Part shown: piece by piece, positions 52,190 to 60,964 of the stretch
Position numbering within the stretch: the first letter of the stretch is position 1
Layout: every line of letters starts with the position of its first letter
Assembly: GCF_002339505.1 (NCBI RefSeq)
Contig: NZ_DDJO01000006.1
Location: forward strand, 1 to 62,226
Length of the DNA stretch: 62,226 nucleotides
Source: Corynebacterium sp. UBA2622
Lineage (GTDB): Bacteria; Actinomycetota; Actinomycetes; Mycobacteriales; Mycobacteriaceae
Reading direction: 5' to 3'
Program-made: the position numbers and the translations under genes
Notes under the pieces: model-generated
The model's database searches: none
What the model was told of the DNA's origin: nothing
Seen by the model: the letters and a program-made list of their open reading frames with translations, nothing else

Positions 52190-52804
52190 ATGACTGAAAA
52201 AGTAACGTTCTGGTTCGACGTCTCCTGCCCCTTCTGCTGGCAGACCTCCCGGTGGATGAAGGAGGTGGAGAAGGTCCGCGACATCGAGGTGGAGTGGACC
52301 CCCATGTCGCTTGCCGTGCTCAACGAGGGCGCCGACATCCCCGAGGACTACGCCCGCAAGATGGAGGCGAACTGGGGCCCCGCCCGGGTCTTCGCCAAGG
52401 TGAAGCAGGAGCAGCCCGGGAAAATCGACGAGCTGTACACCGCGATGGGGACGATGGTGCACACCGAACACAACGGTGGCAGGGAGGGGTACGGCGCATA
52501 CGACGACATCATCGCCGCCGCCCTGGACAAGGTGGGTCTCCCCGCCACCTACGCCGAGGTGGCCAACACCGGCGAGCTCGACGACCTCCTGCGCGGCTAC
52601 CACTCGACCGCGATGGACGCGGTGGGCGATGACGTGGGAACGCCCGTGGTCAAGCTGGGCGACACCGCATTCTTCGGCCCCGTGATCACCCGCGTACCCA
52701 CCGGCGAGGAGGCGGGTGCCCTGTTCGACTCCGCCGTGGGATTGGCCAGCTACCCCTACTTCTTCGAGCTGAAGCGCTCCCGCACCGAAAACCCCCAGGT
52801 GTAA
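52190..52804 (+). CDS. DsbA-fold mycothiol-linked oxidoreductase, Rv2466c-like
   Basis: 204-aa cytoplasmic DsbA/FrnE-fold protein with active site Cys13-Pro-Phe-Cys16 followed by Trp (DVSCPFCWQTSRW) and a conserved Gly-rich C-terminal half (VGDDVGTPVVKLGDTAFFGPVITRVPTGEEA) with the cis-Pro in GTPVV. It is the counterpart of Rv2466c, a mycothiol-dependent nitroreductase and redox enzyme, and keeps its place between pepN and rpiB. ATG 52190 has TAGTCT exactly 7 nt upstream. Long open frames extending further upstream are antisense to pepN and not real. Confidence 0.9.
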   Translation: MTEKVTFWFDVSCPFCWQTSRWMKEVEKVRDIEVEWTPMSLAVLNEGADIPEDYARKMEANWGPARVFAKVKQEQPGKIDELYTAMGTMVHTEHNGGREGYGAYDDIIAAALDKVGLPATYAEVANTGELDDLLRGYHSTAMDAVGDDVGTPVVKLGDTAFFGPVITRVPTGEEAGALFDSAVGLASYPYFFELKRSRTENPQV

Positions 52805-52844
52805 CTGCGCGGTGCCCCGCGGCGGGGACGCTAGAGTGGTGCGC

Positions 52845-53318
<474 letters not shown>

Positions 53319-53321
53319 CCT

Positions 53322-54440
53322 CTACCACCCGGCGAAGACGCGCTCGAGGCGCTGGGGCCCCTCGAGCAGCCGAAGCCCCGCCAGCTCGCCGCGCGAGCGC
53401 ACGCTTGGCGACGTCAGCGCCCGCGCCCTGGCCGAGACGATTGCCGTCCCGTCGCCGAGGCGCAGGTGCCGGTCGGTGGCCCGACGGTAGAACGCGTCCG
53501 CGTCATCCAGCGCCCAGGCACGGGCGAGGGTGACGCGGATTCGCGCATTAGGGGCACCCGAAGGCGCGGTGTCGACGACCCGCGGGTCGGTGGCGAAGAG
53601 CTCGGGCACCCGGGTGACGTGCACGCGGGCGTCGATGCGCAACCAGGACGCGACGACGGCTTCGAGCGCGCCGGGTTCGTCAAGCTCGGGAACGGCGACG
53701 CTGACGTCGGGGGTGTCGAAGACGACGCCGGACGGGCGGGCGAGGGGGTGGGTGATGCGCCGGGCGAGGGCGACGGATTCGCCGTTTTTCACCCGTGCCT
53801 CCTCGCGCGCGTCGCTGTGGCGGGACCCGAAGTCGCTGGCCGGGTGAACCGCCACCGCCGCGGGCTCGTGCACCAGTTCCGCGCCGCTGTTCCAGGCGCG
53901 GAAGCCGAACTCCCAGTCCTCGCCGCCGTAGCCCACCAGAGTGGCGTCGAAACCGCCGATGTGGCGGAAGAAGTTCGCCGAGCACGTGAGCGCCGCGGAG
54001 ATGATGAAGCGCCACGAGGCGGAATCGGCTCGACGGAGGTGGTCCGTGGTGCGCCAGGCTTGCGCGAGCCACTCGGGTTCGGCGCGTTCCGGGCCCGTGA
54101 GGCGGCTGCCCACGACCACGGCGCGGCGGTTGCGCTGGATGTGCGGAACCACCGCGGAGAGGTAACCCGGCTCGGGGACGGTGTCGCCGTCGAAGAAGGC
54201 GAGGACTTCCCCCTTGGCCGCCGCGGCACCCAGGTTCCGTGCGGCGGCTGCGCGAAACCCCCGGTCCTCCTGGGTGACCACCGTGGCGCCGGGGACGGCG
54301 GGGACGGTGTCGGAGCCGTCGTCGGCGACGATGATCTCCACCGCGCCGGGGTAGTCCTGGGCGCGCACGGCGGCAACCACATCGGCCAGTGCGGAGGGGT
54401 TGTTGTAGTGGGGGATGATGACGCTTACGTCAGGCCACAC
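53322..54440 (-). CDS. Glycosyltransferase family 2 protein with C-terminal extension
   Basis: 372-aa GT-A enzyme. VSVIIPHYNNPSALADVVAAV begins the fold; the metal-binding DGD is at 84-86 (AFFDGDTVPEP); the acceptor motif YGGEDWEFGFR at 171-181 is like that of galactosyl/GalNAc-type transferases. After about residue 215 comes a second region (DVSVAVPELDEPGALEAVVASWLRIDARVHV) that looks like a degenerate second GT-A fold, possibly inactive. GTG 54440 overlaps the gene upstream by 16 nt; 54449 is also possible. It is the last gene of the left arm of the glycan cluster. Confidence 0.83.
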   Translation of the reverse strand: MWPDVSVIIPHYNNPSALADVVAAVRAQDYPGAVEIIVADDGSDTVPAVPGATVVTQEDRGFRAAAARNLGAAAAKGEVLAFFDGDTVPEPGYLSAVVPHIQRNRRAVVVGSRLTGPERAEPEWLAQAWRTTDHLRRADSASWRFIISAALTCSANFFRHIGGFDATLVGYGGEDWEFGFRAWNSGAELVHEPAAVAVHPASDFGSRHSDAREEARVKNGESVALARRITHPLARPSGVVFDTPDVSVAVPELDEPGALEAVVASWLRIDARVHVTRVPELFATDPRVVDTAPSGAPNARIRVTLARAWALDDADAFYRRATDRHLRLGDGTAIVSARARALTSPSVRSRGELAGLRLLEGPQRLERVFAGW

Positions 54441-55336
54441 GCCGACCACTCCCTGCGCCACGCCTGCGCGACCTCGGCCCAGCCGTAGCGGGGCGGCTCC
54501 ACCACGAGCGGCTCGAAGCCCTCGACCGCCTCGCGCCACCCCCCGGGGCTGACGAGGGTGATGCGCCCGGGCAGCCAGCGGTCGATTTCGCGGGTGTACG
54601 GGGAGTCGCTCGCCAGCACGGTGCGGCCCGCGCCGAGCCACGCCATGAGCGAACCCGATGCGGAGAAGTGCCGGTGGGCACAGACCGGCACTTCGATGCG
54701 CGCCATCTCCCGGGCGAGTTCCGCGTCGCTGAGCCAGCCTGTGATCTCCGCGTGCCCGGTGAGGGTCTCCGCCCACTCTTCGTGCCCGGCGGAGACGGAG
54801 CCGAGGAAGCGCAGCGTGCGCCCGCTGCCCTCCAGCTCGGCGATGAGGTCCTCGTGGCCCTTGCCGGGGTAGAGGTAACCCAGCACCCCGACGGTGCCGG
54901 GCACGGGGTCGAAGGGCGCGGCGACGGCGGGGGCGGGGATGGGCAGGCGGATGACGGCGGGTGTGCGGCCGGTGCCGAAGAACGAGGCCTCGTGCTCCGA
55001 GTTCACCACCGCGAGGACGGCGGCGTCGGCGAGACGTCGATAAGCGGGCGAACGCCGGGCAAAGCGATCGCTGCCCTCCTCGGGTTGCGGCACGTCGTGC
55101 AGGCTCACGGAAAAGGGCCGGGTACCCAGGCGGGCGAGGAGCGCGTCGACGGCCGCACCGGGGGAGGGGCCAAAGAGGTGGTCGGTGAACGTAACGTGAA
55201 TCGGGCCCGGGGGAAGCTCGGATGCGCCGAAGGTGTCCTCGCGGATCACCTCGGCTTCCGCCCCCAGCTGTCCGGCGAGCGCCAGGGCGTACGCCGTCAC
55301 CCCGTGACCGGAGGGGCCGGTGATGAGGTGCCTCAT
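54425..55336 (-). CDS. GT-B glycosyltransferase, family 4-like
   Basis: 303-aa protein with a GT4-like outline: an N-terminal MRHLITGPSGHGVTAYALALAGQL, then LAVVNSEHEASFFG, a hinge IRLPIP, and in the C-terminal half VLGYLYPGKGHEDLIAELE, ITGWLSDAELAREMARIEVPVCAHRHFSASGSLMAWLGAG and SPYTREIDRW. It is short for GT4 and the E-x7-E motif is replaced by a Ser-rich loop, so donor use may differ or be lost. ATG 55336 overlaps the stop of the WcbI-like gene as ATGA. Confidence 0.72.
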   Translation of the reverse strand: MRHLITGPSGHGVTAYALALAGQLGAEAEVIREDTFGASELPPGPIHVTFTDHLFGPSPGAAVDALLARLGTRPFSVSLHDVPQPEEGSDRFARRSPAYRRLADAAVLAVVNSEHEASFFGTGRTPAVIRLPIPAPAVAAPFDPVPGTVGVLGYLYPGKGHEDLIAELEGSGRTLRFLGSVSAGHEEWAETLTGHAEITGWLSDAELAREMARIEVPVCAHRHFSASGSLMAWLGAGRTVLASDSPYTREIDRWLPGRITLVSPGGWREAVEGFEPLVVEPPRYGWAEVAQAWRREWSACGLT

Positions 55337-56181
55337 GCGAGCAGACCCAGGTTCCGGAGGCGCTCGGCGTGGCGGGACAGGCCGTGTTCGACCAGCCGGG
55401 GGCGGGCGCGGTAGAAGTCGAGCTGCTGCGCAACGATCTCGGAGCTGTCGATGGGCCCGGTGGTACGGCTGGTCCATTCCGCGCGGCCGTGGAGCTGCAC
55501 ACCGAGGGCCGCGGCGGCGTCCGCGTCGACGGGGGCGTCGAGCTCGCCGAGCATCTCGTAGTCCGGCAGCTGCACGTCGCCGTCCAGGCCGAGCTCGGCG
55601 AGGATCGCGCGGGCGAGGACGGCGAGGGTGGCGTTGTCCGGGTGGTTCACGGTGTGCCACACCGGGTTGGTCTCCAGGTGGTCGGAGACGACGACGGTGC
55701 CGTGGTGCTGCTCTCGGGAGCGGATCTGCGCGACGGACATGGAGGCGGCGCGGCGCAGCGCGGCGGGGGAGGGGGCCGCCTGGACGGGCGCGTCCAGCCC
55801 GCGGGCCGCGGCAGCGAGGACGCGCAGGTCATGGTACGGAACGACGGGCGGGTTGAGGGAGGGATCGTCGGGGTCGCGGATAATGGCCTGGAAGGGCATG
55901 AGGCCGTCGAAACGCAGTACCGGGACCAGGACGTGGCGCGCTCCGCGGGGCAGGAGCTCCCGCATTTGCGCGGAACCGACCGGCAGCCCCCGGTAGTCGG
56001 GGTGGATCGGCTGGGTCACTAGAACGTCTGTGCGGGCGAGGAGATCCGTGAACCAGCCCATGTCCCCGGCGGTGAGCTCGTGGACCGGGGTGATGCGCTC
56101 GGACTCGAAGTGGCCGGAAGTCATGAGCAGGCGGCGGGTCGACTCCGCCTGGCAATTGCCGACGACAGTGAGGGTGGTCAT
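55333..56181 (-). CDS. WcbI-like polysaccharide biosynthesis protein
   Basis: 282-aa protein whose start VVGNCQAESTRRLL (GNCQ at 8-11) matches the WcbI family, named from capsule synthesis in Burkholderia, where a CoA-binding and putative acetyltransferase-like role has been proposed. Supporting segments are DVLVTQPIHPDYRG and RFDGLMPFQAII near the middle, and TVNHPDNATLAVLARAIL, with its HPxN-type motif, in the C-terminal half. ATG 56181 has TAAATT 6 nt upstream. It is the first gene of the left arm; the arm and the right-hand arm share a 63-nt divergent region. Confidence 0.8.
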   Translation of the reverse strand: MTTLTVVGNCQAESTRRLLMTSGHFESERITPVHELTAGDMGWFTDLLARTDVLVTQPIHPDYRGLPVGSAQMRELLPRGARHVLVPVLRFDGLMPFQAIIRDPDDPSLNPPVVPYHDLRVLAAAARGLDAPVQAAPSPAALRRAASMSVAQIRSREQHHGTVVVSDHLETNPVWHTVNHPDNATLAVLARAILAELGLDGDVQLPDYEMLGELDAPVDADAAAALGVQLHGRAEWTSRTTGPIDSSEIVAQQLDFYRARPRLVEHGLSRHAERLRNLGLLA

Positions 56182-56247
56182 GGGGCTAATTTACCAATTC
56201 ACCGGACCCCTCGGACAGACGGATGCGCTGGGGCTTATATTGGTATG
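56182..56247. promoter_or_regulatory. Divergent promoter region of the glycan cluster
   Basis: Only 63 nt separate the two arms. AATTTA (56188-56193, read TAAATT leftward) is 6 nt from the WcbI-like ATG. TATATT (56236-56241) is 3 nt before ATG 56245 and 6 nt before GTG 56248, suggesting the right arm is leaderless from the GTG. GGACCCCTCGG and CTCGGACAG lie between. One shared region would switch all six genes. Confidence 0.6.
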
Positions 56248-57234
56248 GTGGCCAACCAGGAAAATACTGTGCGGGTCCTGTCCGTCCCCGCAACGCATCC
56301 GTACACACGTGCGGTTCAACCGGATCAGGTGTCCTACCTCCCCGATCCGGACATTGACGGCAATTGGTGGCCCCACCCCGCCCTCGAGGCGGGGTACTGG
56401 GCGGATCCCGCCCGTGCGTCCGAGGTGGATGTCATGCACGTCCACTTCGGTTTCGAGCACCGCACGCCCGCCCAGATCGAGGAGCTCGTGCGCGCGCTGC
56501 CCGTCCCGCTGGTGGTGACGGTGCACGACCTGGACAACCCACACCTCACGGACCCGGCCGAGCAGGCCGCCCACCACGACCGGGTGCGCACGCTCGTGGG
56601 TGCCGCCGCAGCCGTGATCACGCTGACGGATTGCGCCGCCGAGCGCCTGCGCCGCGAGTTCGGCGCGGAGCACCTCCACGTCCTGCCCCATCCGAGTGTC
56701 GCGCCCGCGCCGGGCGTGGCGGCGCACGGCGGGGGAGCCGGGGTCTTCCTCAAATCCCTGCGCCCGAACGTGGTCTCCGACCCCGCCTTCTACCTCGGCA
56801 TCGCGCAGCGCGTGCCGCTGACCGTCTACATCCACGACGTGCCCGCCACCCGCGCGCTGCGCGCCGCGCTGGAGGGGTCGGACAACCTCGAGCTCATCGT
56901 GCACGACCCACTTGCCGACGCCCCCCTCCACGCCGCGGTGGCCGGCCTGGACACCTGCCTGCTCCCGTACACCCGCGGTACCCACTCCGGCTGGTTGGAG
57001 ATGTGCCGGGACCACGGCACCAACGTCGCGGTGCCGGACACCGGCTGCTACGCAAGCCAGGCCGACACCCCCGAGGCTGTTGAGATCTACCGCGCCGGGG
57101 ACGCCGCCAGCGCCGCGGAGGCACTGCGCGCCCTCATCGCCCGCGGCCCGGTCCCCTACTCCGGCGACAGGGCTGCCCAGGCCGAGCGCGTCGAGGCCGC
57201 CCACGCAGAGATTTACCGGGGCGTGGTGCGATGA
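56245..57234 (+). CDS. GT-B-like glycosyltransferase of unknown specificity
   Basis: 329-aa protein, GT4-like but short. VMHVHFGFEHRTPAQIEELVRALPVPLVVTVHDLDNPHL is the first-domain nucleotide-fold pattern; AVITLTDCAAERLRREFGAEHLHVLPHPSV is the usual hinge; VFLKSLRPNVVSDPAFYLGIAQRVPL and LLPYTRGTHSGWLEMCRDHGTNVAVPDTG form the second domain, with the latter in place of E-x7-E. A PDQVSYLPDPDIDGNWWPHPALEAGYW N-terminus is unusual. The start is ATG 56245 or, if leaderless, GTG 56248. Its stop overlaps the next gene as ATGA. Confidence 0.75.
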   Translation: MVANQENTVRVLSVPATHPYTRAVQPDQVSYLPDPDIDGNWWPHPALEAGYWADPARASEVDVMHVHFGFEHRTPAQIEELVRALPVPLVVTVHDLDNPHLTDPAEQAAHHDRVRTLVGAAAAVITLTDCAAERLRREFGAEHLHVLPHPSVAPAPGVAAHGGGAGVFLKSLRPNVVSDPAFYLGIAQRVPLTVYIHDVPATRALRAALEGSDNLELIVHDPLADAPLHAAVAGLDTCLLPYTRGTHSGWLEMCRDHGTNVAVPDTGCYASQADTPEAVEIYRAGDAASAAEALRALIARGPVPYSGDRAAQAERVEAAHAEIYRGVVR

Positions 57235-58334
57235 CCGCAGCCCTCACCGACGGTGCCCGGGTGGGCCGCTCGCCCGGCCTGCGCGTGGCCTTCGTCGGCC
57301 CGGCGCGCTACCCCGTGCGCGAGCCCTTCGCTGGCGGGCTGGAGGCGTTCTGCCACACCACCGTCACGGCGCTTCGCGAGGAAGGCCACGCGGTGGACTT
57401 CTTCGCCGCGCGGGGCTCCGACGGCAACGTCAAGGATTTCGAGCTGCCCGGCGTGAACTGGGGCGCGGACGCGCACGCCGCCACCGACACCTCCTACCCG
57501 GAGGGCGGGCGCGAGCGGGAGGACACCGCGTTCATCGAGCTGCGCCGCCTGCTCGTGCGGCGCCGCTACGACGTGGTGCACAACAACAGCCTGAACCCGC
57601 ACATGTTCCCCGGCGATCACTGCCCTGAACCGCTGCCCATGGTGACCACCCTGCACACCCCGGAGCTGCCGGAGATGTGGGGGGCGATCCGCGCCGCCGG
57701 GAAGGCGGCCGGGCGCTTCGCCGCGGTCAGCCCGGTGACGGCCCGCGACTGGGACATCCCGGCGCCGATCACGGTGATCCCCAACGGCGTGAACGTGTCC
57801 AAGTGGCGCCCGGGACCCGGTGGCCAGTCCGCGGTGTGGTTCGGCCGCCTCGTGCCAGAGAAGGGCGCGCACCTGGCCATCGACGCCTGCGCGCTGCTGG
57901 GTCTTCCCCTGCTGCTGGCCGGGCGCAAGGGCGACCACGCCTACTTCCAGGAGGAGATCGCCCCGCGCCTCGACGGCGACCGGGTCCGCTGGCTGGGTGA
58001 GCTCTCCCACGCGGAGCTGCGCGCCCTCGTCGGCCGCTGCGCCGTCACCCTGGCCACACCGCGGTGGGAGGAGCCCTTCGGTCTGGTCGCGTTCGAGTCC
58101 ATGGCGTGCGGCACCCCGGTCGCGGCCTTCGCCCGCGGAGGCCTGGGGGCGCTGCTTGCCGACGCCCCCGCCGCGCTCGCCACGCCCGACGACGTCACCT
58201 CCCTCGCCGGCGCCGTCCACACCGCCCTGCACATCAACCGCTCGCGCGTGCGCAACTGGGTGGTGCGCAACTACAGTCTGACGCGCACCGCCCGCCGCTA
58301 CGCGGAGCTCTACGAGGAGGTTGTCGCCCGGTGA
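57231..58334 (+). CDS. Glycosyltransferase family 4 protein
   Basis: 367-aa retaining GT-B enzyme, the most canonical member of the cluster. The donor domain holds VIPNGVNVSKWRPG, VWFGRLVPEKGAHLAIDACALLGLPLLLAGR and the E-x7-E motif EEPFGLVAFESMACGTPVAAFARGG. The acceptor domain begins VGPARYPVREPFAGGLEAFCHTTVTALREEGH, and HTPELPEMW suggests a sugar-lipid or sugar-protein acceptor. It overlaps its neighbours by 4 nt on both sides (ATGA and GTGA). The nucleotide sugar is not predictable. Confidence 0.9.
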   Translation: MTAALTDGARVGRSPGLRVAFVGPARYPVREPFAGGLEAFCHTTVTALREEGHAVDFFAARGSDGNVKDFELPGVNWGADAHAATDTSYPEGGREREDTAFIELRRLLVRRRYDVVHNNSLNPHMFPGDHCPEPLPMVTTLHTPELPEMWGAIRAAGKAAGRFAAVSPVTARDWDIPAPITVIPNGVNVSKWRPGPGGQSAVWFGRLVPEKGAHLAIDACALLGLPLLLAGRKGDHAYFQEEIAPRLDGDRVRWLGELSHAELRALVGRCAVTLATPRWEEPFGLVAFESMACGTPVAAFARGGLGALLADAPAALATPDDVTSLAGAVHTALHINRSRVRNWVVRNYSLTRTARRYAELYEEVVAR

Positions 58335-60091
58335 CGGGACCGATCGGCATCTACGCCCACCACCACGGCTCCGGCCACCTGCACCGGTGCCGGGAAATCC
58401 AGCGCGAACTGGCGGAGCAGGGCCGCGAGTCGGTGATCTTCTCCACCCGGCCCGGCGCGGACATCGTCCTTCCCGACGACGCGGGAACGGGGCACACCGG
58501 CCGTGCCCTGACGGCCGGGGGGAGCCTCCACTACGCGCCCTACGGGCATCGCGGCCTGCGGGAGCGCTTCGCGGTGCTCGCCCGGTGGATCGCGGACAAC
58601 GACCCGGCCGCGTTCTACGTGGACGTCTCCGTGGAGGTGTGCGCTTTCGTGCGCCTGATGGGTGTGCCGCTGGCCACCCTGGCCATGCCCGGTTTCCGCG
58701 ACGACGCGCCGCACCAGCTGGCCTACCGCCAGGCCGACGCGATCCTCGCCGCCTGGCCGTCCTGGGTCCCGGTCCCCGAACACCTGGGGGAGCACGCGTC
58801 CCGGCTGCGTGCCGTGGGGGGCATCTCGCGGCTGCTCCCGCTGGAGGGCGCGGAACGCGACCCGCAGCATGTGGTGGTCATGGCGGGCCGGGGCGGTTCG
58901 ACCTGGGGGGACAGCGACTGGCGGGAGGTTGAGCGCGCCTGCCCCGGTTACCGCTTCACCTACCTCGCCGGGGAGAACCGCGTCGACGACCCCACCGAGC
59001 TGCTCTCCACCGCCGGCGTGGTGGTCACCGCGGCGGGCCAGAACTCCATCGCGGACATCGCCGTCACCCGGTCCCCGGCCATCGTGCTGCCCCAGCCCCG
59101 ACCCTTCGCCGAGCAGCAGTTCACCGCCCGCCTCCTGGAGCGGGAGAACCTCGCCGTGGTGGCCGAAACCTTCCCGCCCGCAGGGGAGTGGCCGGAGCTT
59201 CTCCGCCGAGCCCGGGACCTCAACGCGGACTGGTCGCGCTGGGAGACCGCGGGCTCCGCGCGCCGGGCGGCCGAGGTGCTCACCCGCCTGGCCCAGTCTC
59301 CCGCCCAGCGCCCCACCGCGGTCCTCACCCTCGCCGATGCAGGGCGCGCCGGGCACCTCGCCCACCAGGCGAGCCTGCTGCCCGCCGGCCCCGATCACAT
59401 CGTGGCGGCCCTTGCCGACGCAGACGAGCTCGCCCGCACCGTCCCGGGCACCCACGTCGCGGCGGCCCCGGAGCGGAACCTGGCCGCCGCCCGGAACTTC
59501 GCGGCGCGCACCGCCGTCGAGCGGGGCAACGAGATCCTCATCTTCCTCGACGCAGACTGCGTCGCATCCCCGGAGATGGTCGCCCTCTACACCGAGGCGC
59601 TCGAGCGGCACCCGCAGGCCGTCGTCGCCGGTCCGGTGACGTACATGAAACCCGGCGAGCTGCGCACTACCGCGCCCGACCCGCACCCGGCGCGGCCCAA
59701 CCCGCCGGCCGGCGAAACCGTCGCCGCGGACAACTACAACCTCTTCTGGTCCCTGTCCTTCGCCGTCACCGCGGAGACGTGGGGCCGGATCGTCGACAGC
59801 TTCGGCGGCTTCGACGAGCATTTTCGCGGTTACGGTGGCGAGGACACGGATTTCGCCCGCAACCTGGAGAAGCACGGCATCGAGCTCTACTGGGTGGGAG
59901 GGGCGCACGCATTCCACCAGTGGCACCCCGTATCCTCCCCGCCCTGGGAACACCTCGACGACATCCTGGCCAACGGCGCCTACTTCGCCTCGAAGTGGGG
60001 CGAGTGGCCCATGGAGGGGTGGCTACGCCAGTTCGAGGAGGCCGGTGCCATCGAGCTTGTCGACGGCACCTGGCGGCGCACCGGCAGTTAA
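58331..60091 (+). CDS. Two-domain glycosyltransferase: GT28/MurG-like plus GT2
   Basis: 586-aa fusion. Residues 1-330 are GT-B, MurG/GT28-like: GIYAHHHGSGHLHRCREIQRELAEQGRESVIFSTR start, then VVVMAGRGGSTWGD, VVVTAAGQNSIADIA and PQPRPFAEQQFTARLL as in UDP-GlcNAc-type enzymes. Residues 335-586 are a GT-A domain with DAD at 407-409 (FLDADCVASP) and YGGEDTDFARNL from 501, the same acceptor motif as the GT2 of the left arm. The GTG at 58331 overlaps the previous stop. One polypeptide may add two successive sugars. Confidence 0.87.
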   Translation: MTGPIGIYAHHHGSGHLHRCREIQRELAEQGRESVIFSTRPGADIVLPDDAGTGHTGRALTAGGSLHYAPYGHRGLRERFAVLARWIADNDPAAFYVDVSVEVCAFVRLMGVPLATLAMPGFRDDAPHQLAYRQADAILAAWPSWVPVPEHLGEHASRLRAVGGISRLLPLEGAERDPQHVVVMAGRGGSTWGDSDWREVERACPGYRFTYLAGENRVDDPTELLSTAGVVVTAAGQNSIADIAVTRSPAIVLPQPRPFAEQQFTARLLERENLAVVAETFPPAGEWPELLRRARDLNADWSRWETAGSARRAAEVLTRLAQSPAQRPTAVLTLADAGRAGHLAHQASLLPAGPDHIVAALADADELARTVPGTHVAAAPERNLAAARNFAARTAVERGNEILIFLDADCVASPEMVALYTEALERHPQAVVAGPVTYMKPGELRTTAPDPHPARPNPPAGETVAADNYNLFWSLSFAVTAETWGRIVDSFGGFDEHFRGYGGEDTDFARNLEKHGIELYWVGGAHAFHQWHPVSSPPWEHLDDILANGAYFASKWGEWPMEGWLRQFEEAGAIELVDGTWRRTGS

Positions 60092-60099
60092 CCGGCCGC

Positions 60100-60930
60100 C
60101 TACTCGCCTTCGTATTCGGATGGGTTGGGGCCGACCCTTCCGAATTCCTCCTCGTCGAGGGAGATGATGCCGGCCATCTCCTCGGGCGTGAGCTCGAAAT
60201 TGAAAATGTCGATGTTTTCGCGCATCCGCTTCTCGGAGAGTGTCTTGGGGAAGACGATCACATTGTTCTGAATGTGCCACCGCAGGACCACCTGGGCCGG
60301 GCTGACACCGTGGGCTTCGGCCGCGGAAGTGATTTCGGGATAGGAGGTCAGGTCGTACTGCCCACCACCGATGGGTGCCCAGCCCTCGATGGCGATGCCG
60401 TGCACGCGCATCGCGTCGATCTCCTTCCAGTTCTGGAATAGCGGGTGCAGCTCCACCTGGTTGACGGCCGGGGTGACGCTTGTTTCGTTCTCGATCCGGG
60501 CGAGGTGCTCGGGCTGGAAGTTGGACACCCCGATCGAGGTGGTCAAGCCTTCCTCGCGCAGCCCGATCATCGCCTTCCACGCCTCGAGGTACTTGTTCTG
60601 GGCCGGGCGCGGCCAGTGGATCAGGTACAGGTCCACGTGGTCCAGACCGAGCTTGTCCAGGGACTCGCGGAGTGCGGCGGGTGCGTCGCCGTGGCGGTTG
60701 TTCCACAGCTTGGTGGTCACGTAAATCTCGTCGCGGGGGATGCCGGAGGAGGCTATCGCGCGGCCGACCGCCTCCTCGTTGCCGTAGATGTGGGCCGTGT
60801 CGATGTGGCGGTAACCGATCTCGAGGGCGGTGGCCACCAGCTCCTCGGCCCGGGCGGCCTCGACGCGGTGCAGGCCGTAGCCCAGCTGGGGGATGGTGGT
60901 GCCGTCGTTGAGCGGGATGCGCGGGATCAT
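60100..60930 (-). CDS. Aldo/keto reductase (2,5-diketo-gluconate reductase-like)
   Basis: 276-aa NADPH-dependent reductase of the AKR5 type. IPLNDGTTIPQLGYGLHRV opens it; the catalytic tetrad is visible as Asp in GYRHIDTAHIYGNEEAVGRAI, Tyr of the same motif, Lys in YVTTKLWNNRHG and His in LYLIHWPRP; ITPAQVVLRW-like VSPAQVVLRWHIQNN and FPKTLSEKRMRENIDIFNFELT follow. TACGAT lies 6 nt before ATG 60930. It stands between the glycan cluster and the cytochrome-b gene, with no clear link to either. The substrate is unknown. Confidence 0.92.
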   Translation of the reverse strand: MIPRIPLNDGTTIPQLGYGLHRVEAARAEELVATALEIGYRHIDTAHIYGNEEAVGRAIASSGIPRDEIYVTTKLWNNRHGDAPAALRESLDKLGLDHVDLYLIHWPRPAQNKYLEAWKAMIGLREEGLTTSIGVSNFQPEHLARIENETSVTPAVNQVELHPLFQNWKEIDAMRVHGIAIEGWAPIGGGQYDLTSYPEITSAAEAHGVSPAQVVLRWHIQNNVIVFPKTLSEKRMRENIDIFNFELTPEEMAGIISLDEEEFGRVGPNPSEYEGE

Positions 60931-60964
60931 GCGACCATCGTAACCGCGCGGCGGGGCGGCGCCC

